Shown: piece after piece, positions 49,801 through 62,500 of the stretch
Layout of the letters: each line of letters begins with the position of its first letter
Numbering within the stretch: the stretch's first letter is position 1
Origin: Tetracentron sinense
Taxonomy: Eukaryota; Streptophyta; Magnoliopsida; Trochodendrales; Trochodendraceae
Length of the DNA: 64,000 nucleotides
Assembly: GCA_015143295.1 (NCBI GenBank)
Contig: CM026570.1
Location: forward strand, 22,513,250-22,577,249
Reading direction: 5' to 3'
Made by a program: the position numbers and the translations under genes
Notes under the pieces: generated by a model
What the model saw: the letters and a program-made list of their open reading frames with translations, nothing else
The model's database searches: none
Told to the model about the DNA's origin: nothing

Positions 49801-52800
49801 TTTACTGAACAATCAAATTCAAATAAATAAAATTTTATATCTTTAAACAATAATAATATTACATATAACAGATTTTTAATAATGACCGTCTGAGGCAGCC
49901 GGTCGCATGAGCCCAGCAGAGCGCCTGGTCGCCTAGGCGACTACCTGAGGCGATGCCTTTAACAACTATGATCCCTAGACTAGGAAATTTCAAAAAGACT
50001 CTTAATAGTAAAATTAGAAATTTAGAATCACTACATAATGTGGCCAATCTAGATGGTCCACTTGATAAATGATATTTTGAATAGGGCTTTGGACATTGCA
50101 TCTGTCCATATCAGTCCCATATCTTACTATGTATTGGACTTTTCTCATTTGAATGGTAGCTGCTGAGTTATTTAAAATTCTTAAGTAAATAGGAGCAAGA
50201 AAGAAGTATCTTTTTGACACATGGTGGAGGTCCCATCAGCTGAAATTTTCCATGTGGAGGGGTGGATGTAGTGGAACAGGTGGACCTCTGCTCCTGCACC
50301 CCAGCTGCCACATGTAAAAACAGTCTCATGATAGGAATGTGTAACTATTGTGTACTAACATGCTAATCGGTCTCTTAAGTTTTAGTGTTACATACATCCC
50401 CTTATTCAAGAAATGTCGATTAGGGCTTTATTACAATCGAAGCAATAATAAAGAAGGTAGGACCAATTGATGTTCTTAATTTCTAAATTTTGGCGATATT
50501 TCTTAAAGAGTGGATTTAAACCTATCATATGGTTGTGTACATGGACTATATGATTAGGTTTACATTCAAGAGATGTTCTTTGGTGTATTTAGTTAAATTG
50601 GTAACTCATAATAGCTTTATAGTTTTTTTCAAATATTCATGGGCAGTGGCTAAAACATGAAATGTACATACCAATGAAAGAAGCGTGCAACCTACTTCTT
50701 ATTGGGTGACTCCTGGAGTAGAACAATTTTGTGAAGCAAAAAGTCTAGGTGGAAATATTTTCTAGCTTTAGTACTCACTAGTGCTATTAATGCATATCGA
50801 TAGTTTGATACTTAGCTAGAAAGGTTCTTGATTCTTAGAAATTTTCTTAGGGTTCGTCTGGTAGATCTTCTCAAATCTTGTCTATTTCGGACAAATCTAG
50901 CCAAAATAGATCTGTAGTGAAAAGATCTCTTAGAAATAGATCTATAGACAATTAAACTATTTGGCAACACACAATAATAGACAAGGTTTTTTTTTTGTAA
51001 AACTGTGTTTGGTTACTCATCTTGCATGGGCAATTGATGCCATTTTTAAAATTCAGGTTTTCATTGGGTAGCCAATTCAATATATGAAACACATAAATTC
51101 AACTACTTCAACACAAGAAAATCATGAATATTACAATATGTTATTTGAATGTCAACATCAATGAAACAAATAAAAAACATCTTCAATACGTTGAAGGTTC
51201 GCTCAATCACATTTCTCGGAGATGAGTGAAGATAATTAAAATGTTCTTCCCCTATTACGAGTCAATACCGAATATTGCAATATGGCTTAAGAAAGCCTTG
51301 CATGTTCATATTATCTGCACCACTCAAACAATAATTCCCTAAAAATTACAACAAAAAACAATATCTCTTTGGCTTTAAAAAAAAGCTGGAATTTGGTCAG
51401 TCGGTTTCCACCAAGGGAAGATCTGATAGAGTTTGGATCCTGTTTACCACCATATGTGAAACCAAGTGGCATCTTTGTTGGCCACTTTTGTCATATGCAG
51501 ATACACATACAGTCAAGTTAAAGCTTTAGAAAGGCAAACATAAACCTAGATCAGATACCCATAGATGTATATTCATATACATATGAACTGTGAACATACA
51601 CTATGTTGGGCAGCTTGCAGCGTTGTTGCTTGAGCACAACAAGAAGCCCAACATCACACCCATTAAGCTCAAGGTCGTTGCTGTAATCTTACAAACTATA
51701 TTCTAATCTGCACCTATCTCAGTTTTATGCTCTTGTCTAAATGCTTATCATCAACTTCTGCTAATCAGTTTAAAGTCAAAGGGAAGCATGGAGAGACACA
51801 CACGACGTTAAGCATTCCGAGTTTCTTGTTCAAGTCTTTTATTTATATCATCACTTTTAATCCAATTTGTTTTAATTAGAAAGATACATTTATAGAATTT
51901 TATCAAAACCATTTCTAATAGTGAGAGTGTCCTTGTTGATTATGCACAGCTTGCTGGGAGGAGAATCAGTAGTGATCCCTGTCTTATAGATAGGATTTTT
52001 TCATATCTTAACAAGCCTCAAGTTCAAAAAGCACTTCATGCCAACACAACCCACTTCCCATTCCATTGGGACTTCTGTTTAGGGTCTTTCTCTCCCTCTT
52101 TTGTCTCTCAATGAATGTGTGTGTCCATTTGAAAAACTGTGTATGATCCAATCTCATCACTGTAAATCCAAACCCTTATGTCCCTCCTAAACGAAATCTT
52201 AGAGGAGGGGACGAAGAAGAAAGAAGAAGAAAAGGAAGAAGAAGAGGGGTTTACCAGTGGGAGCAGACGGCAGCCGGAACAGGCAGCTACAGTGAAGGAG
52301 GATCGTTGGGGAAGAAGAAAATAGAGGCAGTAGTCGAAGCTTTTTTTTTTTCTTTCGTTCGTGTTGGATTTGGAATAAAATAAAGCAATATACAAGGTGG
52401 AAAAATAGTAAATAAAAAAAATTAAAAGTTGGTTCCGTCATCTACCTGCAAAAGAAGAGATCTTTCCCCGAAATCCTCATTATTTTGAATTTATATTTTA
52501 GACATTTTATGTCTTTTTTTCTTTTTTTTTCTATATTAAGTAGACGCGCTACCAAATGGTCTAAAACGGGAAAATGTCTACCCACAATAGACGTATAGAC
52601 AAATAGACATGAAATTTAGATATTCCAAACGGGGTCTTAGTCTTCTCTAAATATATTACCATCAGCTTCCTTCTGTTTTTGTGCAGGAAGATGTATTATG
52701 CAGTTTATTTATCTCCTAAGTTTTATCAATGGTGTTAAGATTTTCTTTACATGTTACTTGTCAGGACAAAGAAATAAAGATTTTCTTTACATGTTTCTTG

Positions 52801-53528
52801 ACAGGACAAAGAAATAAAGATTTGCCTTTTAGCTTTACGATTTCAAGTACACTGATATAGAGTACTGCCTGAATTCATTTTTCAGGTTAAGGTAAAGAAC
52901 TGGGTTGATGGCATTGAAGGTGAAAGCATAGTTGGATTAAGTGCAAGTTTTGGTGCTTCCTTGCCTAGTCATGCCGACAAAGCTCTCAGATTGCCTGCTG
53001 TTTTTGCTAATCCCTTAAATTGCTGTGCCAGTTCCTCCTCAAAGGTCCTTTTTACATTTGTTTGATTGAGCTCTTTCCATCTATTTATTACATTGTCCTG
53101 GAACTTGTTTTGATCGCTTTAATACATCGTCATTGAATAATTAATTAAAGTTTTAAGTGAATATTAGTAATTTTGCCTTAGAAGCTGTTTATTCCTTTGG
53201 ACTGTTGAATTTTTGCTGAAAATCATGGCTCATTAAGTTGATGAAATTTAGCTGCTGCATGAGGCTCGCTAAACATCACTTTTGTTTCATCATATACATT
53301 TGCATCGTCTGTCCAATAGTTAGGTTGTCTTCCATGGTTTGGTGTTCTCTTTCTTGCTGCTTCCTTATTTCTGGAGGCTATTATGGAGATCCTTGTCTTC
53401 TTTTTTTTTGTTATAGCAAATGGTTAATGATATAATTTTCATGCTTGAAGAGCTGGTAGTTAGTTCCTCATGAGGGGCAAACAGGGAGTCGTATGCAATC
53501 TTAATATCTAGTTCTCCATCCATATAGA

Positions 53529-53578
<50 letters not shown>

Positions 53579-56500
53579 GCGATCCAAGAAGTTAAATATA
53601 GAGAATATACATGAGAGACATGCTGACTATATATCACGTGAATCATGCAGTGGGTTAAACAATTCTAAAGTGCAAGTGACAACCTAGGCCTAGAGTTTTA
53701 GCTTTTCGTTAAAGAGTCGGTGATCTCTTTCACCTCTCTATGATGTGTCAAATAATATTTCAAGAACAAAACATGGACAGTGAAATCCTCAACCGTAGTT
53801 TTTGAAAGTCTCATGGTGTTGGGCCATCAGGAAAGACTTTAGGAATCCTAAAGCATAAGAGACAACCTAGACCTAAAGAGTTTGGCTTTTATTAAGAGGT
53901 CCGTTATCTATTTTACTTCCTCTTGGATGTGTCAAATAATATATTAAGAGGACAACAAAGATAGCGAACCCCATGGCAATAGGTTGCGAAGGTGGGAGTC
54001 ACCTTGATGTTTTTTTTGGTAATGGAGGGTGTCCCAAAGCCTTTGAGACAAGGACTAGTCCCTTTGGGTATCCGCACCGATGCACTCGGAATTTTCCCTA
54101 TGGATACGAGGGTAATTCGAGGAGTGGGAGTTGAACACACGACCACAGGGAGCAAACCTGGGATGCTAGCCAATTGCACCAACCCCCCGGTGGGCAAAAA
54201 GTTTTTGGTATTTCTACCAGATAAGCCCATTGTTTTTCAAAGGGTTGGTAACCTACTTGCCAAGTCCTACAATTATGGGCACATTGGGGATCAACCTCGG
54301 CACACAGTGCTTTTGAGAAAATTGGTGAGGGCGGGACTTGAACCCAGACCTAGAGTATGAACACCTCTCGGCTTTACCACTTGATTTTGAAGACCTATCT
54401 ACAACATTTAAGTGTCTCCATCAATTATCCAAGGACCAATGAGAGAGTTCATGAATATTGAACTCCTTTAAAGAATCTTTTCCTCTCAACTTTATTATAT
54501 TCTAATTGTATAAATGCTACAAACCTGATCTCATAACAATAAGTTTCCATTACCAATGAATTTGGAATGTCACATCAGTTTCAACCTAAGTTAGAGAAAA
54601 ATTATCTTATCATCACTGTCATCATATTCTTATTAGTCTTGTTTTTGTTGTCTTCAACATCAACATGCTTGTTTCCATTGACTTCCTATCGTTAATCACA
54701 TTTGATGCACTTGAATAAGAAATATTATATTTTTGGTGCGGGTGGCAAGTTAACGACCTGAGCACATGTTTTCTACAATTAGTGATTTTGTTTGGTTATC
54801 ACAACAGTCAGCAAGGCTGAGATGGTAGCTTGTCCCGAATTTCAATATATTGCACGTGCATGAATTTGTTGTGCTATGAGGTTTTTCAACTCCATTTTCA
54901 TTTTTCATTATTCGTTTATTTGAAGAAATAGTATTTGAAAATGAATAATTTCTTCATCAGTGTCTTTTCTCAGTTATTTGGGGTTTTGACAACACAAATC
55001 CTAATTTTCAATTCTAGTTTATCAAGAGACATCTGGCTAAAGCGTGATTTGTTTCTCACTAACTCCATCCACATCCTTTTCGGCCTGTGCTCTGTAGAGC
55101 CTTCAACATGTATCAACTCACTCCACCTCAATACCGTCAGCAGACTTTGTTGAACTTGTCTAAACCATCTCAATCAACTCTCTAAATTTATCGGTTATTA
55201 GAGCTACTCCCAGATTATCTCAAATGTGCTCATTTCTAAAAATATCTTTATATCTTTCCATCAATCATCATTCTTAACATTCTCATCTCAACTACACTCA
55301 TTCTGTGAATATATTGATTCTTGGGTTTCCCACCTTCAGCTCCATGAAGCATAGCTTGTATAAAATGTTACTTTTCGTTTGATTGAAATGCATTTGTTAG
55401 GTGACATTCTCGAAGCACATCTTCACTTTAGTGACCTAGCTCTACTCTATGAGCTAGTTCCTTCTCAAGCATACACATATTCTCTCCCTCGAAGTATACT
55501 ATTGTTCTAATTCCGCCTATATATGTGCCACAATTGTTTTCTGATCATTCATCTAGTACTTTATTTTTTCGTTTCTTCTCCTTCACTTGTTTATATGCAT
55601 TATTAGCTAGTAATTCCATTTTTTAATGAGCTTCTTTTTGCAGTTATCCAATTCTATTGCTTTGTCTATGCGTGGTGATTGTGCCTTCACAGCTAAGGCA
55701 CAAGTTGCAAATTCAGGAGGTGCAGCGGGCTTACTGGTGATAAATGACAAAGAAGGTTGTAGTTTTCAATGTTTTACCAGCCGTTTTGGAGAGTTGATTC
55801 TTGCATTATGGTGCTATTTATTAGAATATTAGTGCATTATGTGGGTACTAAATCTCTGACCTGCTTTACGTTTTTCCTTGTCTTGCAGATCTTTACAAAA
55901 TGATTTGTTCTGAAAATGATACTTCTCTAGACATTACAATTCCTGTGGTGATGATCCCGAAGTCAGGAGGAGAGGCTATTAATGAATCAATGGCAGCTGG
56001 AGGGAATGGTGAGCTCTTGATCTCACTTACTTGGTTTTAATTTCATACATGCATTGCTTGTGTTCCACAACCTTTGCTAAACCAATGGGACTTCTCACCC
56101 AGAAACAAATAACTGAAAAACAGATAAGAATAAGTGGTCTTTGAGTTTCTATTCAATTCAACAAAAAATGTGAATTGGGAGGATAAACTTAACTCCTTAT
56201 CCAAAAGGTCTGTGCTTTTAATGAGAAGAAGATATTTGGATTTTAGAGAGATTGGGGAGTTGAGAAAGTAATTGGTGGTTAAGGAAGGTGATTAATTGAA
56301 ACATGATAAGGGGAGAAGAAGACATGGAAAGAAAATGAGATGCCTGGCTCTCTTTTTCCCATTGTTTAAAGTATCCCATGGTTTAAAATGTCTGTATGGG
56401 TGCGCTTGATAAGCCAATTTTTAGAAACATAGTGTGGATAGACATGGCAATGATGGAAAAGCACATAGAAACTATAAACTTTACTTTTTTTAAAATGCAA

Positions 56501-59500
56501 AATGAGGTAAAAATAAAATAATCCTACAAGTACTACTACAACCATTCATATATGAGATATAATAAAAAAAAATAGAATCATTGAAGATATTAACCATATA
56601 ATAAATACAATAGATTACTTACAAGAAAAAAGGAATAACTTAGTGACCGACATTTGTTGGAATGTAACCGACATTCAGTAGTGGTTGGCACTGGCACTGG
56701 CACTGGCACTGGCAGGTGCTTGGCATCTGGCAATTGAAAGTTCAAAAACCTGAATGCAGAGAACTGAGATTAGAGAATAGAGAGTTTAAGAATGATGAAT
56801 GGTCTTCATATTAGGGCTGGATGCTTTGAGTACCCAAATTATTTTTCAAATGACATTTCAACCCCTCAAAACTAGAGAAAACCAGAAACCTCGGCTGTCT
56901 TTGAATGACACCGTGACACAGTCACACTCGAGCAGAGTTGGGGCATTTTTTAAAAGCCTGCTGCCTGCCCAGGTTGCCCGCCCTTTTGAACCAGCTAGGT
57001 AAAACATTGATTTGCATGGGCGACTTGTTCGATTGAAATACCGAATATGTCTATTCAAACAATGATGAAAGTGTGAGTTGAAAGGTATGGTTTTTAATCC
57101 GCTCTTCCAACGAAGTTTTGATGGGGTTTCTTGTGCCTTAGTATCCTCATAGTTGGCCACCTCGTTAATATAAAGCAATCCAGCCCTTACGATGTGTATT
57201 GACCATAGGAAAAATGTTAGGACATGTAGTTATTTCTTATACAAACTCGGTGTTTTCAAAAGTTTCTGGATGTTTATATCATAGTTGCCGGGAAGCTATG
57301 TACAAGGTGGGAAGCTCGCTTCTCAGGAAGCTCGTTTCCCAGACTCGCTTCCCCTCGTTTCTCATTTAGTGGTCAAGGGGGTTATGAATTTCCTATTTAG
57401 GAGGTAATGGAATAGACCTGAGTCTAAAGCCTACGATATATATCCTAGGCAAGTATTGTTGAATTGAAACCTAAGACTTTAAGGCACCTACTTCTCCACA
57501 AATATCTCATATAAAATAAAATTGAAGGTATAATTGGTCATCCTAACATAATGAGAATGATGCACCTATATCTATTTCTCGCTTCCCGTTTCCTAAGGAT
57601 TTTTTGAGCTTCGTTTCCCACTTCTCGCTTTCGCTTCGCTTCTCGTTTTCGCTTCACGACTTGGTAACTATGGTTTATATATCATTTGGTTAAGTGGGGT
57701 ATTGGCAGTGGAGGAAGAATTCTTTGGAAGGTCCTTTATTGTGTTCTGTGTTGTGGACTATGGAAGGAATGAGAGAAGAATATTTGAAATAAATATTCCT
57801 CCCCAAAAATTTGCAATGTTACTGGGGATGATTGTGGATTGGGATCATGTCTTTAACGAATTTCTGGAAGGAAGGCTTTTGAATGTGATGCAATTGGCAA
57901 GATATCATCTACAGTGATAGTGTCGGAAGAGATTAAGTCATTGTGGAGGTGTCAGGGCCTTTTTTTTGTTGTTGTTGTAGTGAAAATTGAAGATGATTTA
58001 AGCACTATATTTTTATGGTTGTTGTGCTCTTTGTTCTCCAAGACCAGCTAGAATTGGAGGCATTTTCGCGAATGATTGTAGGGAGATCCTCTTGGTCTTC
58101 TCATTCCTATATGTAAGGTGGATTCAGTGTTTTAAAAGGCGTGTGAGGCTTACACCTCGAGGCTCGCCTCGGGGCGAGGTTTAAGGAAAACGCCTTGAGG
58201 CTCAACCATGAGGCTTAAATCTCATGAAGCTCATGTCTCAAAGTGTGGCTCACATGAGGCACACACCTCATACCTCGAGCTCGCTTTATGTCATTGGCAT
58301 ATGCCTCATACATTAAATAAATTAGGGTTCTAGCCACAACTGAGACTTAAATGTCGTTTAAAAAAAATTGTTACTTGTTTCAATTAAAACAAATAATATT
58401 TTATTTATTTTAGATAAAACATTGAAAGTGATGATATTGGTTTCAACTAACGCTTAATTTATTTTGTTTAATGTATTTTGTCTTTTAAAACCCTATGAAT
58501 CTAATTCATACTATTTCCCAAATATGCATTGCAAAAATTTGGAGCCATTGGCCAACAATGTAATTCATGACTTCGTAATTTTTTACGAAAATTTTAAATC
58601 CACCACATGAATTGATGATTGAACATCAAAAAAATAAGTATAAGAAGGGCAAAGGGGTTGTTACAATAAATCAAACATGGGAAAAATAACCCCAAACTTC
58701 GTCCAAACTACACCTAGCAGGGTTAGTACAATACAGAAGTATCCACACAAAATAGATGCAAACAGTCAATATCTATATATCAAAAAGAAAGAGTTTTGCA
58801 TCATCGGGTACATAAGTGTGTAGACAAGTAACTGACTGACTCAAACAACTAAAAGACTGGAGCAGAACTTTGTACATCTGACTCAAGAAAATATAAAAAA
58901 ACAACTAAAATATTTGAGCTGAACTCCGTACATCTGACACAAGAAAATATAAAATCCTAACTAAGGACTAGAAGAGCCTATTGAGGAGGAGGAGGAAACT
59001 AGGCATCGAATATAGCCCGCATCATCTAATGCATATCAAAACTGCTCTGGATCTGCTGGGCACGAAATGCATCATCCTGGGCCCACCTCTCAATTGCATG
59101 ATCCCAGCCTGATGCTGCTGCATGATCTGCTTGGACTCAAACTGGTACTGTTGCTGGGGCCTCCCTCCACTGATCTTGAACAGCCTGGTAGGCGATAAAC
59201 TCCTGACGAGTCATATAAACTGGGGCCTTTGGCGGATCACTAAACGGAGGAGGTGGGGGAGACTGGTACCGAGGAGAGTGATTATACGCAAGAGGAGGAG
59301 ACTGATGCAGAGGAGACTGGTGCGGAGGAGATTGGTGGTACTCAGGTGAGCAGGGAGGGGACATATCGGTGTCATCCTCATCGTCTGAAATTGCCTCACT
59401 AGGATGGTCGGTTGTAGGAATCCTCTTCTTAGTCGCCTTCTTCAGGGCTGTGTAGCTCTTCTCCCACTGCTGCTCCCCAAACCGAATTGTCTCAGCTACA

Positions 59501-62500
59501 GTCTCAGTCTCACTAATCCTATGGCCCTGACGCTCTAAAAGCTGGGTAATCACGTCCCTGAACAAGAAGTGCCAACTCTTACTAGGTTGCGTAGGGGTCT
59601 CAATGGCCTCACTGTAAATCCTCTCCATCGTCCTGTATACATGCTCTGCGGCATACACCCAATGCTCCTTCCAGATGTCGTAGAGGGTATTTAGTAATGC
59701 ACCTCTCCTCTCAGTCCTGTGACCTAGCGAGTATAGATTATGCCTAAAAATTGAATCAAAAAGCTATAGGGAGGGGGGAAGGTAGGATCGGCACGTGCAA
59801 TTGCGCCTAGCATTGTCATACTTCCCTTGGCACATCTCACGGATAATCTCATGAAGGTTAGCCCATTCCCTTGAGCTTGGGGCTGTCATGAACAATTAGG
59901 ATGGTTCCTCCATCCTGGGTTATAGGTATTTGAGAATGGATCATTACCCGGTCGGATATAGGCATCATTTGCATACTCTTGGACAAGTTCTGGGAATTGG
60001 GCAACTGGACACTCATGCACATAATGTGTAGGGCTAGAATAGATAGGTTACACCTCTCTCGGATTAGGAGTTGGTTGAGGGGGTGTGTAAGAAGATGGCC
60101 CTGCAGTCATGAGTTGGTACAATTTTTGAGATAATTCATCCACTTTAGATGAGACATCAATAGAAGGACCCACTTCATAGATGCCTCTCTTGGGATTCGA
60201 GGTAGATGATTGGCTCTCAGAATGGCTATTTGAGGCATGATGGAGAGAGTTTCACTCAGATTTTCAAACAACTCCAATGCCTGAGCTTTATTTTTCATCA
60301 TAAATGTCCAACCACATGAGACATCAACCAGTTGATGGCTGCATTGAGGCAGTCCATCATAGAAAGATTGGACTAGTTACCACTTGAGAATTTGGTGGTG
60401 GGGGCACTTACGGAGAAGATCTTTGAATCTTTCCCAAGTGTCATGAAATAGCTCCCCATCAATTAGAGCAAAACTTGTGATGGTTCGCCTAATCAGGTTG
60501 GTTTTTCCTATGGGAAAAAATCTCTTCAGAAATTCTTGTTGAAGTTGAGCCCAAGAATCAGTAGAATTTGCCTCTAGAGAATTAAGTCAATATTTGGCTT
60601 TATCTTTTAGAGAGAAGGAGAAGAGGCGCAATCTAAGGGCATCATCTGAAAATCCTTGCAACTTGAATGTTGTACATATTTCATTCAATTCGTCAAGATG
60701 CTTGTATGGATCTTCATTAAATCCATGGTAGGATGATATCATCTGAATGATATTGGACTTAATTTCATAGTGGGTTGCAGATGTTTCTGGCAGCCGTATG
60801 CAGGAGGGGGATAAATATGTAGGAGTAAAATACTCCTTCAACGATTTGATTGGATCACATTCTTCCCCCATGTTAGGGAAAGAAATAGCTTCTAGGTTCT
60901 CTCGGAGTATGTAAGGAGCCTTAGCTTCTGAATGAGAATTGGATAAGGCCGAAGCCTTGAGGAACCTAGCAGTACACTCTAACTCTGAATTAAGGGGAAA
61001 TAGATCAGGATTACATGACCTCCTACCGTGCATACACCATATAGAAATACTCTATGTTTGACATATACCAAATTGAAATAAATATCTACTTAAAGAAGTA
61101 AATACTTACAAAGCTCTCCTGCTTTTTAGATCTTGAGCACGCTTTTGTAGATTTATAGTGTGAGTTAGTTGGTACCTAAAAAACACAAGTATTCAAGATT
61201 AAATAAATAAAATAAAAGAAAAAATATTTTTGGATTTTTATATGATTAATTTAAACTTAATCTTTCAAATCAAATAACTAAACCGTTTCAGCAATCCCTG
61301 GCAACGGTGCTAAAAATTGGTCATTACGCAATTTAATTATACCTTGTAGTAATAATTCCGTAGAATAATTACTAGTAAGAGTGTCGAACCACTGAGGACT
61401 GCGTTGGTTTCGTTGCCTTTTGTTGAGATTAATTCTAAACCAATGGGTGAGAAAAGTTGATTTAAATCTAATTAAACTAAGACATGAATTGAATGATGAC
61501 TTTTAATTAATTTATCAACTAAAGGTTTTTGAAATCTTTCAGAGAGAAGATCTTGGGCGTTTGAATCCACCACTAGTTTTATAACTAATCCCACTTTGAT
61601 TTTATTCAGACCTTTCGACTTGAAAACATTACCGTGAGAGTGACGACACGACCCCTCTCAATAGACCAAGAAAAATAAAAGGGATTAAATTGTAGGCATA
61701 TCTTATCTTCGGTTGACACGAGTGATACAAATTAAACTAGGGTAGTGAAATCACTCGTCTTTCCTTAGCATAAAATATCTTAGGATCTAATCTCTTGAAC
61801 TATTAAAACCATTGTATAAAACTCATATTAATATTCACCGAAAATTAACACAAGTGAGTTCAATCTCAATTTCCTAACACCTAAGACAAGGGCAGAAATT
61901 CCATTGAAATCGAATATAATAATTAAATCCGGTTGATAAAATAACTCTCTCATTATGCAATCAATGTTTTACAACTAAGAAATCTAAATAAAAACAAAAG
62001 AACAACATAGTTACTTGGCTACGGTTTCATTTAGTTCATTGCGAGGGAGGAGCACGCTATCTTTATAGACAAACACGAAGAACTCATCTTTTTTACTTTC
62101 TTGATCTCCAGAGCTTCTTCTCTTCTTAAAATCCAAAATTCTCAATTCTTTTTATGGCTAATGGCCTCCCTATTTATAGAAAGAGGGTTTCCACTCGAAT
62201 TAGGGTGTTTGGAATCCCAATAGGACACACATTCCTCTTTCTCGTACACAAATTTCAAGGCCAAAACGCTGATCTGTGATCAATCACAAAGCACTTGCGA
62301 TCGATCGCACTTAGGGAAATTTTCTAGAAATCCTCTGCCTCACTTGCGACCAGTCGCAGGTTTCTTTATTGGTAGTAGAGTTCAGACCTGCGACCGATCG
62401 CACATAGGTCATGATCGGTCGCAGGGCTCTGACTTTTCCGGATTTCTTCCTTCTTTGGTCTTCCACATGGTTGAAGGTCTTCTACATTTTGGAAGTCTTT

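Larger units (their letters stand above)
47248..50035 (-). mobile_element. Solo LTR with nested MULE-like element
   Basis: The plus strand runs TGTCACGCCCC to ATCACTACA and is flanked by the exact duplication TAATG (47243-47247 and 50036-50040). Without the nested 1-kb element it is about 1.78 kb. No PBS, PPT or genes, hence a solo LTR. Orientation is inferred from the terminal style and from a minus-strand TATA-like box near 48799-48808. It carries five or six GATCGTTCGAACGRT-like palindromes at 48247-48415. Confidence 0.75.
50850..52636. mobile_element. Harbinger-type element carrying serine carboxypeptidase-like exons
   Basis: Ends GGGTTCGTCTGGTAGATCT and, at the other side, the near complement of GACCCCGTTTGGAATATCT, flanked by TTA on both sides (50847-50849 and 52637-52639). 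Inside lie a minus-strand transposase remnant and two plus-strand exon-like pieces of a serine carboxypeptidase. This is the layout of a Pack-type element that picked up host DNA. The termini agree at about 13 of 19 positions, so the edges are probable rather than certain. Confidence 0.6.

Noticed and set aside
53913..54360. Open frames of 105 and 122 codons on opposite strands
   Set aside because: They cover the SINE-like heads and have no similarity to known proteins.
54300..54390. A functional tRNA gene on the minus strand
   Set aside because: Only A- and B-box-like words are present; acceptor and anticodon stems do not pair. A SINE head fits better.
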